Source: Cellulomonas sp. C5510 (lineage in GTDB: Bacteria > Actinomycetota > Actinomycetes > Actinomycetales > Cellulomonadaceae). From it: a DNA stretch of 64,000 bases. Shown piece after piece: positions 26,145 to 34,840 of this stretch. Under the pieces are notes generated by a model. The model had not been told where the DNA came from, did no database searches, and was given only the letters and a program-made list of their open reading frames with translations. Made by a program: the position numbers and the translations under genes. The DNA is taken from NCBI RefSeq assembly GCF_019797765.1, contig NZ_CP081862.1, positions 1,488,001-1,552,000 of the forward strand. The letters run 5' to 3'. Position 1 is the first letter of the stretch; each line of letters starts with the position of its first letter.

Positions 26145-26196
26145 GCACGCACGAGGGGCCCCGCACCGGATCCGGTGCGGGGCCCCTCGTGCGTGC
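26145..26196. terminator. 52-base perfect palindrome, bidirectional terminator
   Basis: Two perfect 26-base arms (26145-26170 and 26171-26196; half-site sequence ends CCGCACCGGA|TCCGGTGCGG) meet with no spacer, between two convergent genes. It should act as a terminator in both directions. Perfect arms this long are unusual and could extrude as a cruciform. Confidence 0.85.
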
Positions 26197-26215
26197 TGTG
26201 CCGGGGCGGGTCGGC

Positions 26216-28957
26216 TCAGGACTCGCCGCCCGCGTTGCCGGACGTGCCGGCGGTGACGTCGTACAGCCGGTACCGCTCGATGGCCTGCGCCGGGGCCTCC
26301 GGCGCGACCTTGCCCTCGCGGACGAGCTGCTGCAGGACGCGGACCACCGTCGACGGGCCGTCGATCTTGAAGTGCCGGCGGGCGGCGGCGCGGGTGTCCG
26401 AGAACCCGAACCCGTCGGCGCCGAGCGTGGCGTACCGGCCCGGGACCCACTGCCGCACCTGGTCGGCCACGAGGTGGTCGTAGTCCGTGGTGGCGACGAA
26501 CGGGCCCTCGGCGCCCTGGAGCTTCGCCGTGAGGTACGGCACCGGCTCCTCCTCGCCCGGGTGCAGGAACGCGTGCTCCTCGGCGGCGAGCGCGTCGCGA
26601 CGCAGCTCGTTCCAGGAGGTCACGGACCACACCGCGGCCTGGACGCCCCAGTCCTCGGCGAGCAGCTTCTTCGCCTCGAGCGCCCACGGCACCGCGACGC
26701 CCGACGCGAGGATCTGGGCGCGCGGCCCGTCGCCCTCCGCCGGGGACAGCAGGTAGATGCCCTTGAGGATGCCCTCGACGTCGACGTCCTCCGGCTCGGC
26801 CGGCTGGACGATCGGCTCGTTGTAGACCGTCAGGTAGTAGATGACGTCGGGGTCGCGGCCGTCCTCGCCGTACATGCGCTGGATGCCGTCCTTGACGATG
26901 TGCCGGATCTCGTAGCCGTACGCCGGGTCGTAGTGCACGACGTGCGGCATGGTCCCCGCGAGCAGCGGGGAGTGGCCGTCGGCGTGCTGCAGGCCCTCAC
27001 CGGTCAGCGTCGTGCGGCCCGCGGTGGCGCCGACCAGGAACCCGCGGGTCATCTGGTCGCCGGCCGCCCAGAACTGGTCGCCCGTCCGCTGGAACCCGAA
27101 CATCGAGTAGTAGAAGTAGAACGGGATCAGCGGCTCGCCGTGCGTGGCGTAGGACGTGCCGACCGCCTGGAACGCGGACGCGGACCCGGCCTCGTTGATG
27201 CCGGTGTGCATGATCTGGCCGGCCTCGGACTCCTTGTAGGAGAGCATGAGGTCGCGGTCGACCGCGAGGTAGTTCTGGCCGTTGGTGTTGAAGATCTTCG
27301 CGCTCGGGAAGATCGAGTCCAGGCCGAACGTGCGGGCCTCGTCCGGGATGATCGGGACCAGGCGCGGCCCGATCTCCTTGTCCTTGATGAGGTCCTTGAA
27401 CAGCCGCACGAGGGCCATCGTCGTGGCGACCTCCTGGTGCCCCGAGCCCTTCTTCAGCAGCTCGTAGGACTTCTCGCCCGGGAGGGTCAGCGGCTTGTGC
27501 GTGGTGCGGCGCTCCGGCACGTACCCGCCGAGCGCACGGCGGCGCTCCTGCAGGTACTGGATCGCCGGGTCGTCCTGGCCGGGGTGGTAGTACGGCGGCA
27601 GGTACGGGTTCGCGTCGATCTGCTCGTCCGTGATCGGGATGTGCAGCGAGTCGCGCAGCGTCTTGAGCTCGTCGGCCTTGAGCTTCTTCATCTGGTGCGT
27701 GGCGTTGCGCCCCGCGAAGCCCGAGCCCAGGCCGTAGCCCTTGATGGTGTGCGCGAGGATGACGGTCGGCTGGCCGGTGTGCTCCCGCGCCGCCTTGTAG
27801 GCCGCGAAGATCTTGCGGTAGTCGTGGCCGCCGCGCTTGAGCGCCCAGATCTCGTCGTCCGTCATGCGCTCGACGAGGGCCTTGGTGCGCGGGTCGCGCC
27901 CGAAGAAGTTCTCCCGGATGAACGCGCCGTTCTCGGCCCGGTACGTCTGGAAGTCGCCGTCCGGCGTCGTGTTCATCAGGTGCACCAGGGCGCGGTCCTT
28001 GTCCGCGTTGAGCAGGGCGTCCCACTCGCGGCCCCAGATGACCTTGATGACGTTCCAGCCGGCGCCGCGGAACTGCGCCTCGAGCTCCTGGATGATCTTG
28101 CCGTTGCCGCGCACCGGGCCGTCGAGCCGCTGCAGGTTGCAGTTGACGACGAACGTCAGGTTGTCGAGGCCCTGCTGCGCCGCGTGCTGCAGCATGCCGC
28201 GGGACTCCGGCTCGTCCATCTCGCCGTCGCCGAGGAACGCCCAGACGTCCTGCTGGCTGGTGTCCTTGATGCCCCGCAGGTGCAGGTACTTGTTGGTCCA
28301 CGCCTGGTAGATCGCCGACGACGGGCCCAGGCCCATCGACACCGTCGGGAACTCCCAGAAGTCCGGCATCAGGCGCGGGTGCGGGTACGACGGCAGGCCG
28401 CCGCCCGGGTGCGACACCTCCTGGCGGAAGCCGTCGAGCTGGTGCTCGGTCAGCCGGCCCTCGAGGTACGCGCGGGAGTACACACCGGGGGAGGCGTGGC
28501 CCTGGAAGTAGACCTGGTCGCCGCCGCCCGGGTGGTCCTTGCCGCGGAAGAAGTGGTTGAGGCCCACCTCGTACAGCGTCGCCACCGACGCGTAGGAGGA
28601 GATGTGCCCGCCGACCGCCACGCCCGGCCGCTGCGCGCGCGTCACCATGACGGCGGCGTTCCAGCGGTTCCAGGACCGGAACTTGCGCTCCAGCACCTCG
28701 TCACCGGGGAAGTACGGCTCCTCGTGCACGCCGATGGTGTTGACGTACGGCGTGTTCAGGTCGGCCGGGATGGCCACGTTCCGCTCGCGCGCCCGCTTCA
28801 GCATGCTGAGCAGGACGTACCGCGCCCGGGGACCGCCCTTGTCGTCGATGAGCCCGTCGATGGACTCGACCCACTCGGAGGTCTCCTCGGGGTCCACGTC
28901 CGGTACCTGGCTCAGCAGGCCGTTGATGAGCGGCCCGCGCTCGTCCTTCGAAGCCAC
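26216..28957 (-). CDS. aceE: Pyruvate dehydrogenase E1, homodimeric type
   Basis: AceE decarboxylates pyruvate with thiamine diphosphate and passes the acetyl group to the E2 lipoyl domains. The 913-residue product has the normal AceE length and motifs: the thiamine-diphosphate site ([15 protein letters not shown]...[11 protein letters not shown]), [35 protein letters not shown] and [12 protein letters not shown]. The GTG at 28957 has GAGGAG at good spacing. E2 and E3 genes are not in the window, as is usual in actinobacteria, where E1 stands alone and shares E2 with 2-oxoglutarate dehydrogenase. It is divergent from DUF3052-ahpE, the same arrangement as in Mycobacterium. Confidence 0.96.
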   Translation of the reverse strand: MASKDERGPLINGLLSQVPDVDPEETSEWVESIDGLIDDKGGPRARYVLLSMLKRARERNVAIPADLNTPYVNTIGVHEEPYFPGDEVLERKFRSWNRWNAAVMVTRAQRPGVAVGGHISSYASVATLYEVGLNHFFRGKDHPGGGDQVYFQGHASPGVYSRAYLEGRLTEHQLDGFRQEVSHPGGGLPSYPHPRLMPDFWEFPTVSMGLGPSSAIYQAWTNKYLHLRGIKDTSQQDVWAFLGDGEMDEPESRGMLQHAAQQGLDNLTFVVNCNLQRLDGPVRGNGKIIQELEAQFRGAGWNVIKVIWGREWDALLNADKDRALVHLMNTTPDGDFQTYRAENGAFIRENFFGRDPRTKALVERMTDDEIWALKRGGHDYRKIFAAYKAAREHTGQPTVILAHTIKGYGLGSGFAGRNATHQMKKLKADELKTLRDSLHIPITDEQIDANPYLPPYYHPGQDDPAIQYLQERRRALGGYVPERRTTHKPLTLPGEKSYELLKKGSGHQEVATTMALVRLFKDLIKDKEIGPRLVPIIPDEARTFGLDSIFPSAKIFNTNGQNYLAVDRDLMLSYKESEAGQIMHTGINEAGSASAFQAVGTSYATHGEPLIPFYFYYSMFGFQRTGDQFWAAGDQMTRGFLVGATAGRTTLTGEGLQHADGHSPLLAGTMPHVVHYDPAYGYEIRHIVKDGIQRMYGEDGRDPDVIYYLTVYNEPIVQPAEPEDVDVEGILKGIYLLSPAEGDGPRAQILASGVAVPWALEAKKLLAEDWGVQAAVWSVTSWNELRRDALAAEEHAFLHPGEEEPVPYLTAKLQGAEGPFVATTDYDHLVADQVRQWVPGRYATLGADGFGFSDTRAAARRHFKIDGPSTVVRVLQQLVREGKVAPEAPAQAIERYRLYDVTAGTSGNAGGES

Positions 28958-29306
28958 CAGTGCTCCTCGCCTCTCCACGCGGGGGCCGGTCGGCCCCGGT
29001 GCGCATCTCGGCCCGCCGGTGTGCGCGCGACGTTCGGTGCGCCTCGCCACCGGGCGGGTAGTAGGACCATTGTCCGCCCCCCGGGAGGTGAAAGTCTCCC
29101 CGTCCACACCCCGGGTTGCGTGACGTCCGTGACAATCGTGCCTGACCAGGTCCGCGGACGTGGCGCCGGTCACCTCGTGTCGTCCCCGTGCGGTGCGGAG
29201 GGGTTGCCAGGCGCGGCGGCGGTGCGGTGGGCTACCGTTCGGTGATCGAACGGCAGGCCGCCGCTCCCACGGGACGGCGGCCCGGACGGAAGGAACGGGT
29301 CGGGAC
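28958..29306. other. Divergent aceE / DUF3052 promoter region
   Basis: About 350 bases with no convincing coding sequence. Both flanking genes start outward from it, so it must hold their promoters. GGGCTACCGTTCGG at 29228-29241 is a candidate -10 region for the plus-strand genes, and a small palindrome (CGTTCGGTGATCGAACG, 29236-29252) follows it. None of this is firm. Confidence 0.4.
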
Positions 29307-29726
29307 GTGGCATCCAGCACGGACGACGCCTCCCAGGGGGCGGGTCGTCTCGGGTTCACCTCGGGGCAGGTGGTCCAGGAGTTCGGGTACGACGACGACG
29401 TCGACGAGGACCTGCGCTCGGGACTGGAGGACATCACCGGCGCCGAGCTGGTCGACGAGGACTACGACGACGTGGTCGACGGCGTGGTCATCTGGTTCCG
29501 CGACGAGGACGGAGACCTGGCCGACACGCTCATGGACGCCATGACCGTCCTGGACGACGGCGGTGTCATGTGGGTCCTCACGCCGAAGCCCGGGCGCGGC
29601 GGCCACGTCGGCCACGACGACATCGAGGAGGCCGCCACCACGGCGGGCCTCCACGCGACCAGCACGTTCTCCATCGCGGGGGACTGGTCCGCCACCCGGC
29701 TCGGCAGCCGCGGCCGCGGTCGCTGA
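29307..29726 (+). CDS. DUF3052 family protein
   Basis: This conserved actinobacterial protein of unknown function is 139 residues long and very acidic: [75 protein letters not shown]. The fold resembles a small methyltransferase-like or sensor domain without a cofactor motif. The GTG start has AAGGAA upstream. It is 4 bases from the peroxiredoxin gene and divergent from aceE, the same neighbourhood as Rv2239c in M. tuberculosis, which supports a conserved but undefined link to redox or central metabolism. Confidence 0.85.
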   Translation: MASSTDDASQGAGRLGFTSGQVVQEFGYDDDVDEDLRSGLEDITGAELVDEDYDDVVDGVVIWFRDEDGDLADTLMDAMTVLDDGGVMWVLTPKPGRGGHVGHDDIEEAATTAGLHATSTFSIAGDWSATRLGSRGRGR

Positions 29727-29730
29727 CGTC

Positions 29731-30195
29731 GTGACCGGCGGTCCGCTCCCCGAGGGCGCGGTCGCGCCGGTCGTCACGCTGCCCGACACGCACGGGGCCT
29801 CCGTGACCGTCGGTGGCACGTCGGCGTCGGCGACCCTGCTGGTCTTCGTGCCGTTCGCGTTCTCGCGCACGTGCACAGCGGAGCTCACCGAGCTGCAGGA
29901 CGGGCTCGAGGAGCTCCGCGCCGCCGGCGTGCGCGTGGTCGCGGCGTCCTGCGACCCGGTGTTCGCGCTGCGGGCCTGGGCCGAGCAGGACGGGTACCGG
30001 TTCGACCTGCTGTCGGACTTCTGGCCGCACGGCGCCGCGGCCCGCGCGTACGGGGTGTTCGACGACGCGCAGGGCTTCGCGCGGCGCGGGTCGTTCCTGC
30101 TCGACGCGGGCGGGGTGGTGCGGTGGACGCTCGTGCACCCCGGCGGGCGGGCGCGGCCGTTCGCGGCGTACCGCGAGGCGGTCGCGGGGCTCTGA
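29731..30195 (+). CDS. ahpE: AhpE-like one-cysteine peroxiredoxin
   Basis: This thiol peroxidase reduces hydroperoxides. The 154-residue product has the thioredoxin-fold peroxiredoxin core. The peroxidatic cysteine lies in LVFVPFAFSRTCTAEL, with Ser in the place often taken by Thr, plus RVVAASCDPVFALRAWAEQ and FDLLSDFWPHGAAARAYGVF. The downstream GSFLLDAGGVVRW is also typical. It lies directly after DUF3052, as Rv2238c does in M. tuberculosis. GTG 29731 keeps the compact N-terminus. A second cysteine (AASCDP) is present and could be resolving, but its position is not that of classical two-cysteine enzymes. Confidence 0.88.
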   Translation: MTGGPLPEGAVAPVVTLPDTHGASVTVGGTSASATLLVFVPFAFSRTCTAELTELQDGLEELRAAGVRVVAASCDPVFALRAWAEQDGYRFDLLSDFWPHGAAARAYGVFDDAQGFARRGSFLLDAGGVVRWTLVHPGGRARPFAAYREAVAGL

Positions 30196-30225
30196 CCCCG
30201 GCCGGGGCGCGTCGGACGGGCGCGG

Positions 30226-30281
30226 CGAGAGGCCACCTCCCGGGGTGCCCGGCCGCGCGACGCCCGGCTGCTGGCCTCTCG
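30226..30281 (+). terminator. Hairpin after ahpE
   Basis: A 10-base perfect inverted repeat (CGAGAGGCCA at 30226-30235, TGGCCTCTCG at 30272-30281) encloses a GC-rich loop that can pair further (GTGCCCGGCC region). It separates ahpE from tRNA-Val. Confidence 0.5.
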
Positions 30282-30346
30282 GTGCTCTAGCCGCCGGGAG
30301 CGGGCCGTGGAGGACGGCACCGGTAGGCTTGCGCACCGCACACGAG

Positions 30347-30420
30347 GGGCCTGTAGCTCAGTTGGTCAGAGCGCCGCGCTTACACCGCGGAGGTCGCCGG
30401 TTCGAGACCGGCCGGGCCCA
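30347..30420 (+). tRNA. tRNA-Val (UAC)
   Basis: A complete cloverleaf: acceptor GGGCCTG/CGGGCCC (with one T-G pair), D arm TAGCTCAGTTGGTCAGAGC, anticodon stem CCGCG/CGCGG around the loop CTTACAC giving anticodon TAC, and T arm GCCGG TTCGAGA CCGGC. The discriminator base is A at 30420 and CCA is not encoded. A TAGGCT -10 lies at 30324-30329. Confidence 0.96.
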
Positions 30421-30966
30421 CCGAGGAGAAGTCGCTGAGAACCTTGCCATTCGGTCGACCAAACGCAGCAGCGCCCTGACCTGCACGTACGGCGCGCCCG
30501 AGTCGCTCGCGGCGCCACCCTGTCGGTCCGCCTCGACAGCGCGCGCAGGAGCCGCGGATGCGACCTCCAGCACTGCCGCAGGTAGCGCCGGAAGCTCCTC
30601 TTCGAAGCCGAGATCGGTCCGACGAGCGTGAGTTCTCCGTCCGTCTGGGACGGTCGTCGCTCCGATCCGGGCGTCCGGTCGACCGTCCCGGGTGATGACC
30701 GATCTGCTTGGCGTGTAGGGGCACAGCCAGTCAAGACGAGCTGGGGTCGCGACACGCGCCGAGGTGCCTTCCAGGAACGGGTGGCGAGCCGCGCGGGGAC
30801 CGGTGAAGGCGCCGGCGGGTACTGGGTGTGCAACGAGTGCTGGCAGACGGCGGAGCAAGAGCACGGCCCGCCGGAGTGCCATCGGTGCAGCCAAGACGCC
30901 GGAGCTCCGGCGTCGAGCAGGGGACCTGGCTCGTTCGGGTCAGCAGCCGGTCGCGAAGGCCCGGCC
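30421..30966. other. Remnant region between tRNA-Val and the IS3 fragment
   Basis: About 550 bases without a credible intact gene. A plus-strand frame crosses it, but its codon use and residue content are unlike a real protein. One short piece has a CxxC...CxxC look (YWVCNECWQTAEQ, PPECHRCSQ), perhaps debris of a zinc-ribbon gene. Its position directly behind a tRNA and ahead of IS debris fits an eroded island end. Confidence 0.45.
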
Positions 30967-31240
30967 GATCTCGGCATCAACGAGTCGTGCTTGCGCCGGT
31001 GGATGGCGCAGGACGACCTCGATGCCGGTCGCTGCGAGGGCGTGAGCTCCGAGGAGCGGCGTGAGCTGGTCGAGCTGCGGTGCCGCAACGGGGTGCTGGC
31101 GATCGAGGTCGAGATCCTCGAGCGGGCCTCGGCCTGCTCCGCCCGGGAGAACGTCCTCCCGAGATGGCCGCCCGGCTGGTCCAGGGACTGGCTGTCGACG
31201 CCGGTGCCCGTCGCGCCGACCTGCCGGGTCGGGAACCCGG
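30967..31240 (+). mobile_element. IS3-family transposase remnant (orfA end, orfB start)
   Basis: The translated segment DLGINESCLRRWMAQ, SSEERRELVELRCRN, EVEILERASACSARENVLP (30967-31161) matches the C-terminal helix-turn-helix and leucine-zipper part of IS3-family OrfA. Directly after it come pieces of the OrfB start in two different frames (RLVQGLAVDAG, then PVPVAPTCRVGNP). The reading frames are broken, the N-terminus of OrfA and nearly all of OrfB are missing, and no terminal inverted repeats were found. It ends about 40 bases from the lanthipeptide precursor stop, so it probably marks a past rearrangement at that edge of the cluster. Confidence 0.75.
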
Positions 31241-31280
31241 ACGCGGCCGACGCCCCCTCACGGGGACGCCGGCCGGTGGG

Positions 31281-31415
31281 TCAGCAGATCAGCGTCGAGG
31301 TCGTGCTGATGCAGACGGTCAGGCTGTACGTGCTGGCCATCTCGGCGTGCTGTCGGGCGTCCGGGCGCTCGTCGAGCGTCTGGAGGCTGAGGAGGAAGCC
31401 CACGGGGTCATTCAC
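31281..31415 (-). CDS. lanA: Class III lanthipeptide precursor peptide
   Basis: This 44-residue precursor would be modified by the LanKC enzyme encoded just upstream. The leader has the class III recognition motif (FLLSLQTLDE, residues 7-16). The C-terminal core contains two consecutive S-x2-S-x3-C motifs, Ser28-Ser31-Cys35 (STYSLTVC) and Ser37-Ser40-Cys44 (STTSTLIC), the pattern that yields labionin or lanthionine/dehydroalanine rings in SapB- and labyrinthopeptin-type peptides. The last residue is the ring cysteine. GTG 31415 has AGGAAGG upstream and overlaps the LanKC stop as GTGA, so precursor and enzyme are coupled. The product is likely a small amphiphilic, surface-active or antiviral-type peptide by analogy; its activity is unknown. 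Confidence 0.88.
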   Translation of the reverse strand: MNDPVGFLLSLQTLDERPDARQHAEMASTYSLTVCISTTSTLIC

Positions 31416-34069
31416 CCCCTTCCTGACATCTGGGTCCGGCGCGGGTCGTGCCGGGCGGGCGCGGGGGGAGGCAGCAGACCCGGCAGCAGGGCCTCCCAGC
31501 CGGTGCGGGCCTCGTCGTGGATCAGCATCGTCCAGCCCTGCAGCGCCACGAGGACGCCCGCGGAGCCGGTGGCCAGGTCGCACGACAACCGCAGCAGGCC
31601 CTGCCCGGGGAACCCGATCCCGGTCGCGTGCCGGACGGCGTGCAGCCTCAGCGCGTCCACGTGCGCCGCCAGCGCGGCGTCCGACGCAGGGGTAGCGAGT
31701 CCGAGACGGGCGAGCAGGACGAGGTAGTGGATCAGACCGGCGCGGCCCTGGAACAGCCCCGGCTCGATGACGAACGGGGCGGACGCCGCGGCGGTGATGC
31801 CGTCCAGTGCGGGCAGGTACCGCTCGGGGTCCGGCAGGTGGCAGAGCGTCTGCGCGAGCACGAGCCCGACACCGGCTGAGCCGGAGCCCAGGTACGGCAG
31901 GAGCCGCCAGCCCTCATGGACCTGCAGCGACCCGTCGTCGGCGACGGCGCAGTGCGCCAGGTCCTGGTCGAGTGCGTCGGTGACCAGGCGCAGGTGCGCC
32001 GCGTCGCCGGTCCGCTCGTACAGCCGCAGGGCGAGCAGCGCCGTGCCCGATGGCCCGCGCATCAGCCCGCCGGTGCCGGTAGCCACGGAGTCGGCCGGGC
32101 CGCGCAGGTCGAGTTGTGCGCGCAACCCGCGGGCAAGGTCGGCGGCCCGGCCGACCAGCGCCGGGTCCCGGTCCGCCTCGGACAGCAGGTACAGGCCGAG
32201 CCCGGCGGTCCCTCCGTACAGGTCTGGTCCGAGCGTACCGGGATCCACCGCGAGCAGGTGGCCGAGCAGCCGGTCGGCCTCGCGGTCGTGCCCCGCGCGG
32301 CGGTGCAACCACGCGACGCCCGCCAGCCCGTCGTACAGGCCGAGGTGCGTCGGGGAGCCGCCCCGGCGCGGGTGGGTGGCGTCGGCCAGCCAGTCCCAAC
32401 CCTGCGGCTCGACGTCCAGGCTGCACGCCTCCAGCGCGTGCAGCACGCCCGCCGCCCCGTGCGCCAGGCCGTAACCCTGCTCGGACAGCTGCTGCGGGTC
32501 GCCCGGCCAGGCGCGGTCGCGCCGGGCCAGGTCGGCGCTCGCCGCCACGGACCGACCGATCAGCACCTGCAGGCCCAGCAGGTCGTCTTCTGTGCTCGTC
32601 TCCCAGGCCCGGACGGCGGAGTGGGCGACCCGGGCCAACCGGGAGCGGTCGTCGAGCCGCTCCGCGCCCGGCAGGGCGAGGTTGGCATGCACGGCGGCAC
32701 GCCACGACTCCGGCAGGGCGTAGGTACGGACTGCGAAGTCGAGCAGCTCGTCGGCCTTCAGCGGGTCGAGCGCGAGCAGTGCCGTCAGCGGGCAGAACAG
32801 GAACAGCTGCAGGCACGCCAGCGCGTACCGGTCGGCCGCAGCGCCGCCGCGGCCGTCTGGCGCGACGAACCCCGGCGCGCCGATCACGGGCGCCGGTGCG
32901 CTGTCCACGGAGGCCGCCATCTCCAGGTCCAGCAGCACGACGCGCCCCTCGGGCGTGACCAGGACGTTGCCGGGGTGCAGGTCGCCGTGGGTCAGCCCGG
33001 CTGCGTGCACCCGGGCGAGGGCCCGCTCGACCTGGCCCGACACGTCCAGCGCCCACTGCCGGTACTCCAGGTGCTGCGCGGGCGTGGCCCCGGACCGGAT
33101 CGCAGGGCAGCGCGCCACCACCTCGGTGTGCAGCGCGGTGCCGGGCACGTGCTCCAGCACCAAGAACCGGTGGCCGTGCACTGTGACCGCCTCGCGCACC
33201 CCGACCACGTCCGGCCCGGCGAGCGCCCGCAGGTGCTGCTCCTCGGCGCGCAGCCGGTCGACGGCGTCCCGGCCGTCCGGGGTGAGCCCTGCGTGCGGAC
33301 GCGCCTCCTTGAGGACGACCCGGTGGCCGTCGGCGTCGGTGGCCTCGTAGACGCCGCCGGCGGCGGAGTGGTGCAGCGCGCGGGTCACCGTGTAGGGGAA
33401 GTCCGAGGGCGCCGCGGTGCCGCCGAGCGCGTCCCGCTGCGCGCGCAGGGCGTCCGGCAACCGGACCCACGGCGGTGGCGTGAACGCCGCAGTGCGGCGG
33501 TCCTCGACCAGCACGCCATCCGGGTCGCGCAGCGCGGCGACGGGCCGACCGGCCTGGTCCCGGGTCCACGCAGAGGCGAACGCGCCGTACCGGACGTACA
33601 GCGGTCCGGCGTTCCAGCGCAGGTCGCTCAGCACGTACGGCCCGGGGAAGCCACCGACCAGCGCCTCCAGCCCGTCGAGAGTGGCGAGCAGCTCGGCCTC
33701 GTCCCGCGGGTACACGGTGATGAACTTGCCCGCGGCGGCCCGGTCGGCGTCCTTCGCGTTCCGGGCGACCAGGGTGTCCGCGTCCGGCACGTGCTTGAAC
33801 GCGAGCCGGTGCGTGTGGCAGTAGCCCGACACGGCGCGCAGCACCTCGCGCGCAACGGCCGGGGTGGCGGAGACGTGGATCTTCCAGCCCTGGTCCGGCA
33901 GCACCAGGCCCGGGTCCCACGACGACCAGTCCCCGTCGTCGGCGTGCCGCCAGGCCGTCCAGTCCCGGCCGAGGTCGGGCTGCAGCGGACGGCGCCGGGA
34001 GCGGCGGCTGTCCGGCCGGTCGTAGAACAACGGGTCGGTGCGAGCGAAGCGCAGGTACAACGGGTCCAC
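31412..34069 (-). CDS. lanKC: Class III lanthionine synthetase LanKC
   Basis: This three-domain enzyme phosphorylates, dehydrates and cyclises Ser/Thr/Cys in the precursor. The roughly 885-residue product has, in order, an N-terminal phospho-lyase domain (DPLYLRFARTDPLFYD, GWKIHVSATPAVAREVL, KFITVYPRDE), a Ser/Thr kinase-like domain (VVLKEARPH, LTHGDLHPGNVLV, VVLLDLEMA) and a LanC-like cyclase with repeated GxxG motifs (GLAHGAAGV, LYDGLAGVAW, YGGTAGLG, FQGRAGLIHY, ATGSAGVLVAL). The zinc ligands of class I, II and IV cyclases (Cys...Cys-His) are absent, which places it in class III. The GTG at 34069 has GAGAGG upstream; a GTG at 34117 is also in frame without a binding site. It overlaps the precursor gene; no exporter gene follows. 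Confidence 0.93.
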   Translation of the reverse strand: MDPLYLRFARTDPLFYDRPDSRRSRRRPLQPDLGRDWTAWRHADDGDWSSWDPGLVLPDQGWKIHVSATPAVAREVLRAVSGYCHTHRLAFKHVPDADTLVARNAKDADRAAAGKFITVYPRDEAELLATLDGLEALVGGFPGPYVLSDLRWNAGPLYVRYGAFASAWTRDQAGRPVAALRDPDGVLVEDRRTAAFTPPPWVRLPDALRAQRDALGGTAAPSDFPYTVTRALHHSAAGGVYEATDADGHRVVLKEARPHAGLTPDGRDAVDRLRAEEQHLRALAGPDVVGVREAVTVHGHRFLVLEHVPGTALHTEVVARCPAIRSGATPAQHLEYRQWALDVSGQVERALARVHAAGLTHGDLHPGNVLVTPEGRVVLLDLEMAASVDSAPAPVIGAPGFVAPDGRGGAAADRYALACLQLFLFCPLTALLALDPLKADELLDFAVRTYALPESWRAAVHANLALPGAERLDDRSRLARVAHSAVRAWETSTEDDLLGLQVLIGRSVAASADLARRDRAWPGDPQQLSEQGYGLAHGAAGVLHALEACSLDVEPQGWDWLADATHPRRGGSPTHLGLYDGLAGVAWLHRRAGHDREADRLLGHLLAVDPGTLGPDLYGGTAGLGLYLLSEADRDPALVGRAADLARGLRAQLDLRGPADSVATGTGGLMRGPSGTALLALRLYERTGDAAHLRLVTDALDQDLAHCAVADDGSLQVHEGWRLLPYLGSGSAGVGLVLAQTLCHLPDPERYLPALDGITAAASAPFVIEPGLFQGRAGLIHYLVLLARLGLATPASDAALAAHVDALRLHAVRHATGIGFPGQGLLRLSCDLATGSAGVLVALQGWTMLIHDEARTGWEALLPGLLPPPAPARHDPRRTQMSGRG

Positions 34070-34195
34070 GGTCTGCCTCTCGGCGTGCGCCGCTTCGGGG
34101 TGCGGCGCGGCGGTCACATCATCGTCAGCCGGTGGTGGGCGCCGCTTCTGCCGAACGGCATCATCCGGCCCTGCCGTTCGGCGTAGGTCCGCAGG

Positions 34196-34840
34196 TCATG
34201 AAGCGATCCCGTTCCGGAACGCCCACACCACGACCTGCACGCGGCTGCGGGCGTCCAGCTTGGCCATCACGCGAGACAGGTGCGCTTTGACCGTGCCCGC
34301 CTCCAGGTGCAGCCGCTCGGCGATCTGCTCGTTGCTCTGTCCCTGGCTGAGCGCGCGCACGATGTCGAGCTCCCGGCGGGTGAGCGAGTGGGACGCCGTG
34401 GGGACGGCCGGGATCTGCCGGCGCCGGGCGAACTCGGCGATCACCCGTGGGGTCACCGACGGTGCGACCAGGGCGTCGCCCCGCGCGGCGACCCGGACGG
34501 CGGCGGCGATGTCGTCCGGGTCCGCGCTCTTCAGCAGGAAGCCGGAGGCGCCGGCCTCGAGCGCGCCGAACACGTACTCGTCAAGGTCGAACGTCGTGAT
34601 GACGATGACCGGCACCGCCTCGGGCTCCGAGGTCAGCGCTCGCGTGGCGGCGATGCCGTCGCCCCCGGGCATCCGGACGTCCATCAGCACGACGTCGGGC
34701 CGGAGCCGGTGCACCGCAGCGAGCGCATCCGGGCCCGAGCTCGCCTCATCGATCACGGTGATGTCCGGGAAGTCGTCCAGCAGCACCCGCAACCCGCGGC
34801 GCACCACCAGCTGGTCGTCCACCACCAGCACCCGGATCAC
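34196..34840 (-). CDS. LuxR-type response regulator of the lanthipeptide locus
   Basis: This NarL/LuxR-class response regulator has 214 residues: receiver domain (VIRVLVVDDQLVVRRGL; phospho-acceptor in VVLMDVRMPGGDG; VIVITTFDLDEYVF; FLLKSADPDD) and a C-terminal LuxR helix-turn-helix (LTRRELDIVRALSQGQSNEQ, HLEAGTVKAHLSRVMAKL). GTG 34840 overlaps the histidine-kinase stop as GTGA. It sits directly upstream of lanKC on the same strand, mirroring RamR in the SapB cluster of Streptomyces, so control of the lanthipeptide genes is a reasonable inference. A gap of about 125 bases before lanKC could hold its target promoter. Confidence 0.88.
   Translation of the reverse strand: MIRVLVVDDQLVVRRGLRVLLDDFPDITVIDEASSGPDALAAVHRLRPDVVLMDVRMPGGDGIAATRALTSEPEAVPVIVITTFDLDEYVFGALEAGASGFLLKSADPDDIAAAVRVAARGDALVAPSVTPRVIAEFARRRQIPAVPTASHSLTRRELDIVRALSQGQSNEQIAERLHLEAGTVKAHLSRVMAKLDARSRVQVVVWAFRNGIAS

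Noticed and set aside
26189..29245. Plus-strand frame of about 1000 codons opposite aceE
   Set aside because: It lies exactly antisense to a fully motif-supported aceE and has no family features.
30358..30894. Minus-strand frame across tRNA-Val
   Set aside because: It reads antisense through the tRNA, a common false call; no protein features.
30628..31695. Intact 355-residue plus-strand protein downstream of tRNA-Val
   Set aside because: Only the IS3 OrfA-like segment is recognisable, OrfB pieces occur in other frames, and the last third is antisense to lanKC and lanA.
34070..34117. LanKC start at GTG 34117
   Set aside because: Kept only as an alternative: no binding site there, whereas GTG 34069 has GAGAGG and directly precedes the conserved DPLYLRF segment.
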